Below are positions 1-12,400 of a stretch of DNA of 64,000 nucleotides, one piece after another (the stretch's first letter is position 1; each line of letters opens with the position of its first letter). Position numbers and translations under genes: made by a program. The notes under the pieces are model-generated. The model was not told the origin of the DNA. It ran no database searches and saw only the letters and a program-made list of their open reading frames with translations. The stretch lies in contig NC_031769.1 of assembly GCF_001522545.3 (NCBI RefSeq), positions 149,745,198 to 149,809,197 on the forward strand, in the 5' to 3' direction. The stretch is from Parus major (Eukaryota; Chordata; Aves; Passeriformes; Paridae).

Positions 1-556
1 ATTTGGGAAATGGATGGGGGTATCCAGAGGAGGAGAAGCAGCATTTTAGGCATGAACTGGATCTTCTCCAGGGAATAGAGAGGAGCATCCTGCCTCGGGA
101 CAAGCAGCTGGCAGAAATCTCCCCTGAGATTTGTGCAGAGGGCAAAGGAGAGACGAAGATGTTAAAATATTAAAATAACCTTTTTCTTTTTTTTTTTCCT
201 GGCTTTCCAGCCCATTCCTGTCACAAGCAACATATCCAAAAAGAATTCATGGCACTTTTAATTCACAGCACTAAGTTTCTATGACACTTTGGAAGTCTAA
301 TTTAATATTTTAAAAGAGAGGGAAAAAAAAAACATTAAAAAGCAAGTGCAGGGTTTTGGGTGTGAGTAAACATCCCAGGGAAGGGAACATATGGAAGAGG
401 AATTAAATTGTCTCGTTCAGCCCAAAAATAAATCCTTTCAATGTCCTAAAACATTATCCCAGTGCAGATCCAGTGACACATATGCCAGAGGATCCCTGGA
501 TCCTGAAACACGCAGTACTGCCAGGGATCCATTTGCAGGAACAGCACGTGCAGGAC
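1..556. other. Non-coding, no gene recognised
   Basis: AT-rich sequence with A and T runs. No open frame has codon structure or a recognisable domain, and I see no splice-site pairs supporting an exon. It may be intergenic DNA or an intron of a gene lying to the left. Confidence 0.5.
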
Positions 557-765
557 ATCATGGAATCATGGAATGGTTCGGATTGGAAAGGACCTTGAAA
601 GTCACGGAATTCCACAGACACCCCACCCTCCCCAGACAGGGACACTTTCCACTATCCCAGGTTGCTCCAAGCCCCATCCAACCTGAGCTGGAACAATTCC
701 AGGGATGGCGCAGCCACAGATTCTCTGGAATGTCTTCCAGCACTTGTGAGTCTCACTGGATAGTT
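557..765 (-). mobile_element. CR1 LINE 3' fragment
   Basis: Begins with the reverse complement of the CR1 tail (AATCATGGAATGGTTCGG), followed by the usual conserved blocks: GGGACACTTTCCACTATCCC, then GTTGCTCCAAGCCCCATCC, then the block describing a dilute 'CCAGGGATGG' repeat. It is a 5'-truncated, non-coding copy of the dominant avian LINE. Confidence 0.85.
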
Positions 766-994
766 CTGTCAAGATTTCAGGGAGATGCCTTAATTAAAGT
801 GTAAAAAAAAATATAGCAGAGAATCCAAGAGAAAGTGGAAAATCAAGAGAGTGAAGGTTTAAAACATGTGTAGTCCCAAGGTCAGTGGTTGCTCCCTGAA
901 TCCTTTTCCTGAAGGACTGGGAAAAGAACCTGGAGGTGAGTGACCCATTCCCTCCTGTGCTGGCATGGACTTTTGGGATGTGACCTGGATGCAG

Positions 995-1345
995 AACTTC
1001 TCCTTTTCCTCCTTTTCCTCCTTTTCCTCCTTTTCCTCCTTTTCCTCCTTTTCCTCCTTTTCCTTTTTCCTTTTCCTTTTCCTTTTTTCTTCTCCTTCTC
1101 CTTCTTTTCCTCCTTCTCCTTCTCCTTCTCCTTCTCCTTCTCCTTCTCCTTCTCCTTCTCCTTCTCCTTCTCCTTCTCCTTCTCCTTNTTCTCCTTCTCC
1201 TTCTCCTTCTCCTTCTCCTTCTCCTTCTCCTTCTCCTTCTCCTTCTCCTTCTCCTTCTCCTTCTCCTTCTCCTTCTCCTTTCTATTTCTCCTTCCCATCT
1301 TTCTCTCCTCCTCTTCCTCTGCATCCTCCTTCTCCCCCTTCTTCT
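995..1345. repeat. Long polypyrimidine tract, (CTCCTTTTC)n / (TTCTCC)n
   Basis: About 350 bases of almost pure pyrimidine on the + strand. It starts as TCCTTTTCC-type units and becomes nearly perfect TTCTCC hexamers at about 1105-1280. A single N at 1188 marks an uncertain base. The six-base period keeps all frames open, giving artificial Lys/Glu or Arg-rich reading frames on the - strand. The purine/pyrimidine mirror symmetry could allow triplex (H-DNA) structure. Confidence 0.95.
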
Positions 1346-2254
1346 TCTCAACATTTCCAGGGATGGGGCATCCACAACTTCCCTGAGCAGCTTGATCCAG
1401 CAGCTCACCATCCTCACAGTTTCTTCTTTATCTCCAATCTGAACCTCTCCCCTTTCTGTTTAAATCCCTCATCCTGTCACTCCAGGCCCTGCTAAAAACC
1501 CTTCTTCCCATTCCTACAGAAATCCACAGACACAGCCCCAGCTCCGAGAGGAGCTCAGCAATTATTTACCACTGAAGAAATTTGCTTCTCCTCTGAAAAG
1601 TTTTTCCTATTTTAACACCAATGGGTGAAAAAAAAAAAAATAAAAGTGCTTCCCAAGGGCAAACAAACTCACAACTCACATTTTTTTGCTGATAACAGCA
1701 GGACTCCAGAGCGGGGCTCAAGGGAAGGAGATGTCTCCTGGGCTAGATGGAAAACAGAGAAGAAAATGTCAGTAACAGGAAAATAAATGGCTGCAGGATC
1801 CTAAAGGAAAAGCTGCTGTCATTTATCAAGTGGGTGCTGGGGTTTTGTTGTGGTGTCTGGGTTTTGAGGATGTTTCTTGCCTCTGGTGGCGCTGCCAGGG
1901 CAGGAGCCACACACAGAGCTGAATCCATGTGTTTGGGAAAGGGAGAAGCCAGAGGGATATCTCTGCACTTCCACATCACTATCATCCCCAGCAGGAATTA
2001 TTTTCCAAGGTATTTCAAGTGGGGACAGAAAGCAAATCCTCTTCTTTCTCCTCTGTGTTCATCCGCTGAATTCAGGATGGTTCAATTCCATGGAGGCAGA
2101 AAGACCAACCATGGATCAAAAACCTCAGCTACAAATCAATTAATCCAGAAATGTCCTAAATCCTCTGCTCTGTGGGAAGGGGAATTTGGGGGCTGTGACA
2201 AATGCAAAATGCATTTCCTTTACTGAGAGAGGAGGTGACCACAGGGACTCACAG
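1346..2254. other. Non-coding, nothing recognised
   Basis: No exon, RNA gene or repeat family could be identified here. The short open frames lack homology that I can recognise. Confidence 0.4.
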
Positions 2255-2735
2255 GACCCAGCTTTGGGGTCCCCCACAGCAGAAGGACCTGAAGCTGCTG
2301 GAGCAAATCCAGGGGAGGCCATGGAAATGCTCCAAGGGCTGGAGCCCCTCTGCTCTGCAGCCAGGCTGGGAGAGCTGGGAATGTCCAGCCTGGAGAAAAG
2401 AAGGATCCAGGGAGACCTCAGAGCCCCTTCCAGTGCCTGAAGGGGCTCCAGGAGAGCTGGGGAGGGACTTGGGATGAGGAATGGAGGGACAGGATACAGG
2501 GAATGGCTTCCCACTGCCAGAGGGCAGGGATAGATGGGATATTGAGGTGCTGGAATGGAATTCCCAGAGAAGCTGTGGCTGCCCCTGGATCCCTGGAAGT
2601 GTCCAAGGCCAGGCTGGATGGGCTTGGAGCAACCTGGGAATAGTGGAAGGTGTCCCTGCCCATGGCAGGAGTTGGAACTGGATGAATTTGAAGGTCCCTT
2701 CCAACCCAAACCATTCCATGATTCTGATATGACTC
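2255..2735 (+). mobile_element. CR1 LINE 3' fragment
   Basis: Forward-oriented CR1 tail with its typical order: GAGGCCATGGAAATGCTCCA, CTCTGCAGCCAGGCTGGGAG, AATTCCCAGAGAAGCTGTGG, and a terminal CCAACCCAAACCATTCCATG. It closely matches the copies at 9668-10165 and 40085-40640, so they belong to one CR1 subfamily. Confidence 0.9.
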
Positions 2736-4325
2736 TGCCAAATCCTGGCAATGGAAACATGGCTTTTCCCTTGCCAATTCCAAGGGATAGAATCAATCCA
2801 CCAGGAAACCATGGCAGAATTTCCAAAAATATTTGTTCATGTGAAAATATCCATATTGATCCAGCTTCAGCTGTGAAGGGGAGAGGACTTTACTCCCCAA
2901 CCGCTTGGGCCTTGGACTTTTCCCTCCTTGGAAAAGTTGAGAAATAAATCCATACACTGCCAATTGTAAATATTTGGATTGGGAATACGTTTTGGATGTT
3001 CAGCATTGTCCAGCAGAGCTCTTCCAGGAGCATGTGGTCATCCAGGAATCTGGTTTTATCCCAATTTAACACAGGTACACCACCAGCTCCTGTTGCAAAA
3101 TTCCCACCTTGCAGGACCTGCCTCTCTGGTCTTCCTTGCAAAAAACATCTTCAAATCCTTTTGGTTTCAGGAAATTTCACAACAGCAGCAAAGAGAGGGG
3201 AAACAAACTGTTCCTCACAATCTGAGTCGTGGCTTTTGCTGGAAAAGCTGAGGGAAAAGCAGCATCCGATGCTCCTTTGCAAGCCCTGGATGAGAGGGAA
3301 GTATGTTCAGGAAGAAGATGAATTTTTGAGACCTTCCTGGGGGTTTTTTTTTTGACTTGGTTCTTCTCCCAGCTCGATCTCTGGAGTTCTGTGGGTGGCA
3401 CCACTCGGCAAAACAGAGCTCAATAAACACCCAAAAGTTACTGAGGGAATTCAACTTGCTTGATTCCTCCTGGGACCAATTTTTCCTGCCATTTCACCCA
3501 CTGAAGCTCCCTGTGTATTGGTGGGGCACCTTTTGATGGAGCTTGGCACATCCATGGCTCCTCCTTGTCCTCCCGACAGCTCCACAATGTCCCAATGCTT
3601 CCCCTGACCTGCACAGATGAGTCACATCCAGGTTTTTAAGAAGAACTGTGAATTTTGGGTGCTCAGCAGAACCAGTCTGGGGGTACACCACTATTCCTGA
3701 GGGCCACATGGAGACTCCAGCTGCTCTGCCCCTTCCAGGCTGCTTTGCTCTGGGATCTCCTTCCTTCGAGCTTTGCTCCGGAGAGGCTAAAATTAAACCA
3801 GTGATTCCATTGCTGACTGAAAACAGAGCATTCCTTCTCCACCCACGTGTTTTGGATGGACATCAGAAGCCAAACCCTGGCTGCTCAGTCCCCTGTGGAA
3901 AAACAACCTTCTATTCTGATCCTCCATCCACCGCAGCTCGCTCCAGTTGGGATGTTCAGTTCCCAGCCTGGCGTTCAGGGGACTCTGAGATGGGATTTGC
4001 CTGGGAATGGAAAACATAAACACAAGCAGCCACTATCTCTGCAGCTTATTGACATGAACAAAAGCTTATTCTGCTCCAGAGGAGGGGGGGAAACAGAAGT
4101 TAATTCATAGATAAAGCAAGGAAAATAAATTCCTTTCACTATCTCCTTTCCACCCTGTATATCCTCAGATTCTTTGGGAGAGCAGAGATTTGCAGGCAGC
4201 CAGTGGAAGGATCCTCCCTCTGCAAGTCCAACCCTCAAGGGGGTAAAATCCTAAATATCCCAATCCTCACTGAGCCACTGCTAGGTGGGTGGTGCAAACC
4301 TGCTCCATGGTCATCCAGACCCACT
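2736..4325. other. Non-coding, nothing recognised
   Basis: Unique-looking sequence. There are AATAAA hexamers near 2943 and 3425, but no coding exon upstream that they could serve. No gene is supported. Confidence 0.4.
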
Positions 4326-4329
4326 GGAG

Positions 4330-4925
4330 TCATGGAACCACAAAACAATTTGTACTGGGAGGGATTTTTTTTAAGGGCATCCAGTTCCACCCCCTGCCAC
4401 GGGCAGGGACACCTTCCACTATCCCAGGCTGCTCCAAGCCCTATCTAACCTGGCTTTGGACATTTACAGGGATCCAGGGGCAGCCACAGCTTCTCTGGGA
4501 ATTCCATTCCAGCACCTCTCCACCTTCACAGGGAAGAATTCCTTCCCAATATCCCACCTGTCCCTGCCCTCTGGCAGTGGGAAGTCATTCCCTATGTCCT
4601 GTCCCTCCATCCCTTGTCCAAAGTCCCTCTCCAGCTCTCCTGGAGCCCCTTCAGGCACTGGAAGGGGCTCTGAGATCTCCCTGGATCCTTCCCTTCTCCA
4701 GGCTGGACATTCCCAGCTCTCCCAGCCTGGCTGCAGAGCAGAGGGGCTCCAGCCCTTGGAGCATTTCCATGGCCTCCTCTGGATTTGCTCCAGCAGTTCC
4801 ACATCACTCTGTTGTTGGACCCCAGAGCTGGAGGATGTCTTGGGGGGTCTCACCTGAGCAGGGCAGAGAGGCAGAATTCCCTCTTCTCCCCCTGCCCACA
4901 CTGTGGGATGAGGCTGGGACATGGA
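4330..4925 (-). mobile_element. CR1 LINE 3' fragment
   Basis: Reverse-oriented CR1 tail, about 600 bases, carrying the same blocks as 2255-2735 in reverse complement (for example CTCCCAGCCTGGCTGCAGAG). It extends further 5' in the element than most copies here. Confidence 0.9.
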
Positions 4926-5467
4926 TCTCTGGATTCCTCAACCTCCATCACTGGGATCCCCAAGTTCTTGAATGTCCATCACTAGCACTCCTGCAGCATC
5001 CATCACTAGGATCCCAAATATTCCCCAGAACAGCCCAGCACCACAAAATCCCCTCGCGGTCCAAATGCCAAAGCATGGAGCCCGGAAGGAATCCTTCACT
5101 CGCTGCCTCCCCCAAATCCCTGCAAAATTCCCAGAGCACCAGTGGTCTTTTCCTACCCAGAATCCATCAAAGGGACAAATCAGGGACTGTGACACCATTC
5201 TCTGTGCCCTGCTGCCTTCCCCCTCCTCTCCATATGTTTCTTCTCCACACTGCACGTCCCAGCCCCTTCCCATCGAGTTGAGGCTGGACAAAACTCGTGA
5301 CACAAGTGACTCCAATCCCGGTCATTCCTGGAGCTTCATTCCCAGCTCAGCGTCACAGCAGGGACAGCCAGGAACGAAACCCACGGCAGCTGCTTTCCTT
5401 TAACCCTTTTTTTTACCCGAAAAAAAACACCCCGCTTTTCCACCCAGGCACCCAGGGTGCCCCCCCC

Positions 5468-5867
5468 NNNNNNNNNNNNNNNNNNNNNNNNNNNNNNNNN
5501 NNNNNNNNNNNNNNNNNNNNNNNNNNNNNNNNNNNNNNNNNNNNNNNNNNNNNNNNNNNNNNNNNNNNNNNNNNNNNNNNNNNNNNNNNNNNNNNNNNNN
5601 NNNNNNNNNNNNNNNNNNNNNNNNNNNNNNNNNNNNNNNNNNNNNNNNNNNNNNNNNNNNNNNNNNNNNNNNNNNNNNNNNNNNNNNNNNNNNNNNNNNN
5701 NNNNNNNNNNNNNNNNNNNNNNNNNNNNNNNNNNNNNNNNNNNNNNNNNNNNNNNNNNNNNNNNNNNNNNNNNNNNNNNNNNNNNNNNNNNNNNNNNNNN
5801 NNNNNNNNNNNNNNNNNNNNNNNNNNNNNNNNNNNNNNNNNNNNNNNNNNNNNNNNNNNNNNNNNNN
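5468..5867. other. Assembly gap (400 N)
   Basis: A run of exactly 400 N bases just upstream of the CpG-rich first exon of the PLCG gene. The preceding bases are a C run. Promoter or 5' UTR sequence of the PLCG gene could be missing here. Confidence 0.99.
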
Positions 5868-6475
5868 CATCCCCGCATCCCGCATCCCTTCCCACCGCCA
5901 TCCCGCTGCTCCCCAAGGCTTCCCAAACACCTCTCGACACCCCTTCGCCGCACCCCATTCCCAACCCCGGCCCCGCTCGGCCCGGAGGCCGGGGGGGAGG
6001 AGGGAGGATTTTTGCCACCTCAACGCTGCCTCCATCACTTTTGGGGTGACTTGGTTGGGTTGTATTTTTGTTGGTTGGTTTTTTTGGTTTTTTTTTTGGC
6101 AGGTGAGGGGGGGGTGTTCTTTTTGGGGAGGGTGGGGGAGGGGCTGGATTTTCCCTCCCCACGTCCAAAAACTCCACCGCAAGCAAGGCCGGCGTTTGTC
6201 CATCTTTTCCCACCGCCGCTGGATGCCAACGCCAGGGCCGGATCCAGCCTTGGTGACACGAAGGTCACGGTACCTCCAGCCCGGCCTTTTCCTCCCCGCT
6301 GTCGCCAATCCCGGCTGCGTGTCCTGGCCGTGCTCCGCTCGTCCGTAGAGGAAACCCACGCCCGGGGCGATCCCAGAAAATCCCCGGGGAAGCTTTCGGC
6401 CCTTTGGTTCCGTCCTCTCCTGCATGAGACAATCCCGGCTGTGCGGCTCCGCCGGGCGATGGCCGAACAGTGAAG
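5868..6475 (+). promoter_or_regulatory. CpG-rich promoter / 5' UTR region of PLCG gene
   Basis: GC-rich, CpG-dense sequence immediately upstream of the first coding exon, in contrast to the CpG-poor flanks. I infer that the transcription start lies here or in the adjoining gap. Immediately before the main ATG is a four-codon upstream reading frame at 6459-6473 (ATG GCC GAA CAG TGA). Confidence 0.6.
6459..6473 (+). promoter_or_regulatory. Minimal upstream ORF (MAEQ-stop) before PLCG start
   Basis: ATG at 6459 has G at -3 and G at +4, a strong Kozak context. It is followed by only GCC GAA CAG TGA, and the TGA ends two bases before the main ATG at 6476, whose context is weaker (A at -3, T at +4). 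If 6459 lies within the mRNA, it should reduce initiation at 6476 or shift it to the next in-frame ATG at 6482. The transcript start has not been determined. Confidence 0.5.
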
Positions 6476-9400
6476 ATGTCCATGGCCAGGCTCAACAGCG
6501 TCAATGGCTTCTTGGAGGACGCCAGGATGGAGCCGGGGGACATGGGCAGGATCCTGCGCTGCCTGGAGATGGGCACCGTCCTCACCTTGTTCTACCAGAA
6601 GAAGTCGCAGAGGCCGGAGAGAAGGACCTTCCAGGTGAAGCTGGAGACGCGCCAGATCATCTGGAGCCGGACGCCCGAGAAGGTGGAGGGGGACAGTGAG
6701 TATCGGGGGGACAAGGAGGATTGGGTGGCAGCGGTGTTGGGGGGCTGGGGATGTGCTGGTGGGATGCTGAGCTGTATTGGGGTGACTGTCTGGGGGTGTT
6801 CCGAGCGTGTTGGGGTGTCCTGCCACAGTGGGGTAAGTGGTTGTGGGGTGCTTGGATGTGTTGGGATGTCCTACTGTAGTGGGGGAACTTATTGTGGGGT
6901 GCCTGGATGTGTTGGGGTGTCTGGATATATTGGGGTGCCTGGGTTTTGTGGGATATCCTATGGTTGTGAGGTAATTGTTTGTGGGGTGTCTGGGTCTGTT
7001 GGGTGGGGAATTGTATGATTCCTGATTGTGTTGGGATGTCCTACCATGGGGAGACTGCTTGTGGGGTTTGTGGCCATGTCGGGATGTTCCACTGTGGTGG
7101 GGTGTCTGACTGTGGGGTTTCTGGCTGTGGTGGGATGTCCTTCCATAGTGGGGTAACTGCTTATAGGGTGCTTGGGCTTGGTGGGGTGTCCTACAGTGGT
7201 GGGGTGACTGCTTGTGGGGTTCCTGGATGTGGTGGAGTGTTCCACCGTGGTGGGGTGACTGGCTGTGGAATTCCTGGCCACAGGGGGATGTCCTCCCACA
7301 ATGGGATGTTCATCCCTATGGAATGTCCTACCAGGACACCTATCCAGGGTGCCTGGCCATGGGGTGATTCCCATAAAAGCAGGAGGTGCTGGGCTGAGCA
7401 ACCCTCACCTCCTCCATCCCACCTTGGAAGTTGTTCTGTGGGATCAAACTGCTTCCATTTCATCCCCGGGGTTTATGTCCTCCCTGGCAAGGAGGGAAAG
7501 AAATGATTATCACTGTTCCTGTTCATGGTGCTTTTAACCCCAAAACCCCACCAGAGCATCCATAAAAATCACCCTTCCATGTGGATTCACCGGTGGTTTG
7601 GAGGTTTTTGGGACATTATCCCAACACTGGGAATTGTTTGGGCTCCATGTCTTGGTGCTTGTTACCTCAAAGCTTTAATTGAGCTAAAAAAATCCAATGG
7701 ATGGAACCTGGGTGGGGTGCCATGGAGCTACACCATCACCTCATCCCACATCCCTGTGCAGGGAAGGAACTCAATTTTGGGATATCATCTCACCTGGGTT
7801 ATGGCAAAACCCACCCTGGAGGTGTGGGAGGTGCCTTTTTCCTGGAGAAGCTCCTCCAAAGTCACCAATGACCCCCCCCATAAATCACCACCCACTGCTG
7901 ATTCTGGGCAAAATCCCCAGGAAGCTTCAGCCCCTGCTTGGAGGGGCTGATCCCAAGGCGGAATTCCAGCTTTGAGCCAGGGAAAGGAGGGTGGCACTTG
8001 GAGCTGAGCGCAGGCACGAACAGGATCCGTGCTTGTCCAGACCTTCTGGATACCAGAGCAGATTTGTGGGAGCAGGAGGTGATGGGAGGAAGGGCACCCA
8101 GTTTTGGAGAGGTATTTTAGGTCCTCATGGAGAAGAGCTTGTTATCCCATCACGGAAATAATGCATTTCCAGCTCCTTGTTTTTTTCCAGAAGCACCATG
8201 CACTGCCAGGTCAGGATCTCAGGTTGCCCATGATGCTGTGCCTCAGTTTCCCCTCTGGAGCCTTAGGATCTGTCTTTTCCCATACAACAGCCAATTCCCC
8301 CCATGGGAATGAGTAGGCATCCTCCAAGGTCATCCAGAAGGATGAAAGAGGAGGAAAATCCTTGTGGAAATGTGCAATCCTGCCATCCTGTCCCACCATT
8401 CACTTTTCCTAGTCTGGGGTGGGAGAAATCCTCATCCTGGTGCTGGGCTGCAGCATCCTCACCCTCTGGTCCATCCTTCTCTTCCCACTCTCTGTGATTT
8501 TATGGAAGTATCATGATCTCCCAGACCTCATGCCTGCCCAGACCATTCTAAATCCTCCCCTTCAAGCCAGCATCCCGCTTGGAGAGGGATTAGTGGGAAG
8601 GGGTGATGTCTCTGTTAGGAACTGTCAGGGCCAGGACACAGATCCTGGCTCTCCCCTGGACCCCCAGGATAATTACACGCTTTGTTAAGCAGCCTCTGGA
8701 CACGTGTCCGTGTGTCCATGCCTGGGATTGCCTGGAGCACGGCTTCCAAAATTAACCTCCTCCTGGAGGGTTTCCAGCTCGTCGCCCTCAGCAGACCCCA
8801 GTTCCCAGCACAAGGAATCTGGTGGAAAACAGCCCCAAAAAAAGGATCTTTACAAGAAACTAAAGGAAAGGAGGGTGAAGGCAGCATGAAAAATCCAAGA
8901 GGATTTTGGAGAGGTGGTTTGATGACACCTCCAGCCGTGTTAATAGGAAATAATTAGAATTAGGACCTTTTGGGGAGCATGAAAATCCAGTTGGGATTTT
9001 TCACTGTTGGACAAGGAGGAAATATTTTGTTCTAGGTTTTAAACCCCACCACAGGATCTCGGCAGGATATGGTCTCCCAATTTCCCCTTCCAGGAGGGTC
9101 TGAGTTGCCACATCCTGCAAGAAGGGATGACCGAGGTGCCCAGGCCAGCAGGAATTCCCGGCACAACCATTCTCTCCAACCCTTTTGCGTCCCTCCTGAT
9201 GCCTGAAAAAAAATCTCCCAGGCTCTCAGTATCCATAAAATCCCACTGGGCAGAACCTGCTCCTCCATCATCTCCCCGCCATTCCAAATCTTTTTTTTTG
9301 CACCACGCTGCTCGCTTTGCATTAGAAAAGAAAAGGGATTTTCGCAGCTGGAACCGACTTCCAGAGTGTTTTAATCGCCCGGGACAATGGAGACAATGCG

Positions 9401-12400
9401 GGGAGGAGTTTGGAGACAGAGTTCTGACAGGATCGAGGCAAATCCGCTGCAGATGTGGTTTCCAGGAAGCTGCTGCTCGGGTGTATTGTGCAGCCCCGCG
9501 CCGCTCCCTCTTCCCCTGGTTTTTCATGGGAATGGGCTATTTGCCCTGGGAAGAAGGATTTGGGGGTGTTGGTGGTGGATGAAAAACTGCTGTTGGCAGC
9601 CCAGAAATTCTCTGTGTCCTGGGTTTATCCCACAGCGTGGGCAGCAGGAAAATGGGAATTCTGCCCCTCTACCTCACTCAGGTGAAATCCGACCTGCAGA
9701 GCTCTGGGGTCCAGCAGCAGAAGGATGTAGAGCTGTTGGAGTGAGTCCAGAGGAGGCCATGGAGATGCTCCAAGGGCTGGAGCCCCTCTGCTCTGCAGCC
9801 AGGCTGGGAGAGCTGGGAATGTCCAGCCTGGAGGAAAGAAGGATCCAGGGAGATCTCAGAGCCCCTTCCAGTGCCTGAAGGGGCTCCAGGAGAACTGGAG
9901 AGGGACTTTGGACAGGGGATGGAGGGACAGGACACAGGGAATGGCTTCCCACTGCCAGAGGGCAGGGATAGATGGGATATTGAGGTACTGCAATGGAATT
10001 CCCAGAGTAGCTGTGGCTGCCCCTGGATCCCTGGAAGTGTCCAAAGCCAGGTTGAATCGGGCTTGGAGCAACCTGAGATAGTGGAACATGTCCCTACCCA
10101 TGACAGAGGTTGGAATGAGATGGTCTTTAAGAACCCTTCCAACGCAAACCATTCTGGGATTATGAACAACACCCAGAGTTTGGGTGCAAGGCCAGATCCT
10201 GGAGGAGTTAAATCCAAGCATAGCAGCATTGCAACTTGCTAGCAAAGATCTGGTAGCCACTGACTTCCCACCACTCCCTGGCACCCTGTGGATGGGCAGG
10301 TTTGGGGTCAAGTGGCTGCTTTTTAATCTATAAACTCATTCTTAGCCCCAAAATCTGCCTGCTCTTATGGAAGAGGTTTTACTCCGAGTTACAGGAGCCA
10401 TGCAGAGACAACAGAGTTTCATTCCTTGAGATCTTGTCCCAAAACAAAGCTCCTGCCAGGGTGCAGAGCTCCTGTGTGGTGCACTTGTGCTAAAATCCCA
10501 CCCTGATCCATGAAATTTGGCTTGCGGTCATCCAGCAAAAGAAGGCTGGATAAAGCCTCCACTGTTTTCTGGAGCTTTTCCGCCAAGAAAAACTATTCTT
10601 CCCCTCTTTTCTTGCTTAATCAGCCCAATTCCTCCCCCATCCCTTATTCCTCCCTGCATTCAGCTTTTCTTTCCTCTTTGGATCCCCTCTTTGGATTCGG
10701 CTGAGGGTTTCCACCAAGGCACGTCTGCAGCCTTCCCCACCACCACATCGGAAACGCGGCCGGGCTGGAAATTCTCCGGGAAATGACCCATTTCCTCGTC
10801 AGGACAATACCCCTGGTGAGGTGGTCCGGCCGCCCTGGGTCACACAAAGCCCTTTCCGGTATCATTCCCAGAGGACAAACCTGCCTGGGGGGTGATGGTT
10901 GTGGGATCAAGAACACTTTTGTGTGTTGTTCCTAATATTATGTTATTCTTGCTCCCAGTGGGATGTGTCCACTGGGAAAACTGGAAATCTCCCTTGGTGG
11001 AATAGCAGTGAGGAAGAGCGTGGTCCGGAAACCCGGCCCTGCCGCCGCTGTTGGAGCTTTATTTAGCGGGATAATGAGGGAGCAGAGCAGCAGGAAAGAA
11101 ACGCCCTGCGGTCCTGGCTGCCGGGGCTCCAAATTGCCACTTTTGGGAAGAGTTCTCCAAGGAAAACACAAGCTCAGCCTATCCCAGTGCAGGGTCTGGC
11201 TTGGGGAGAACAAGGTGGCTGGAGATTTGCTGGTTGGGATGGGGTGGGATGAGCCTGGAGGATGTGTGGCAGCCACAAATCTGGGAATAGAGTGGGCAGT
11301 GCTGTCGGGATGCCACGTCCTGGGAACACGAGTTCCTGGAGGACACACAGGGATGGGGGCCATCAGGCACACAGAGGCAGGGCTGCAGGGACACCCTGTC
11401 CTTGGGACACAGATCCCTGGGTGACACTTTTCCGTGGCATCCGTGGTGCTGTCACTCAGCTGCAGGAGCACTGCAGGGACCTCATCCTGGGGATATCCTG
11501 GGACACAAATCCCTGCAGAACACATGGCTGTCATCCTGGTCCTCTCACACAGCTGTCACAGCACTGCAGGGACATCCCATCCTGGGACAAGGGTCCCTGG
11601 AGGACATGTGGCCATGACAGCCATGGTGGTGTCAGCTGCAGCAGCATTGTAGGGACACCCCATCCTGGGGACATCCTGGGACACGGATCCCTGGAGGACA
11701 CATGGTTGTGGCATCCATGGTGGTATCACTCAGCTGCAGCAGCACTGGAGGGACATCCCATTCTGGGGACATCCTGGGACACAGATCTGTGGAGGACACA
11801 TGGCCATGGCATCCATGGTGGTGTCGCTCAGCTGCAGCAGCACTGGAGGGACACCCCATCCTGGGGACATCCTGGGACACGGATCCCTGGAGGACACATG
11901 GCCAAGACACCCTGGTGCCATCCCACTCCAATGAGCAGTGCCATGGAGACACCCCATCCTGGGGACATGATTCCCTGGAGGACATGTGGCCATGGCATCC
12001 ATGGTGGTGTCACTCAGCTGCAGCAGCATTGCAGGGACACCCCATCCTGGGGACATCATCGTAGGACACCCCATCCTGGGGATATCCTGGGACACAGATC
12101 CCCGGAAGACACAAGGCCGTGGCATCCTGGTGCCATCCCACTCCAATGGGCAGTGCCAGAGGGACATCCCATCCTGGGAACACAGTTCCCTGAAGGATAT
12201 GCCATCCCTATGGTGCCATCACACATCACTGGAGGACAGTGGAGATGTGTCTCCCTCAAAGACATGTGGCCACAAGCACCCATAATTCCATCAAACACTC
12301 CTGAGGGTATCCCATCCTGGGAACATGGTTCTCCAGAGGACTCATGTTCTCCTGGAATTCCCACTTCCCTGAGCCACTCACATGAGGCTGTGGTGGCCAA

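Noticed and set aside
794..1495. Open frames of Arg, Lys-Glu or Ser-Pro repeats on both strands
   Set aside because: Pure translation of the TTCTCC hexamer tract; no start context, no non-repeat protein.
2186..2826. Several open frames of 80-230 codons sharing similar peptides with frames at 4289-4922, 9678-10229 and 40114-40489
   Set aside because: All are translations of CR1 3' tails, which do not code for protein.
2943..3430. AATAAA hexamers suggesting the 3' end of an upstream gene
   Set aside because: No coding exon precedes them in the window; AATAAA is common by chance in AT-rich sequence.
8419..8688. Small hydrophobic protein frame in PLCG intron 1
   Set aside because: No homology, promoter or splice signals; ordinary chance frame.
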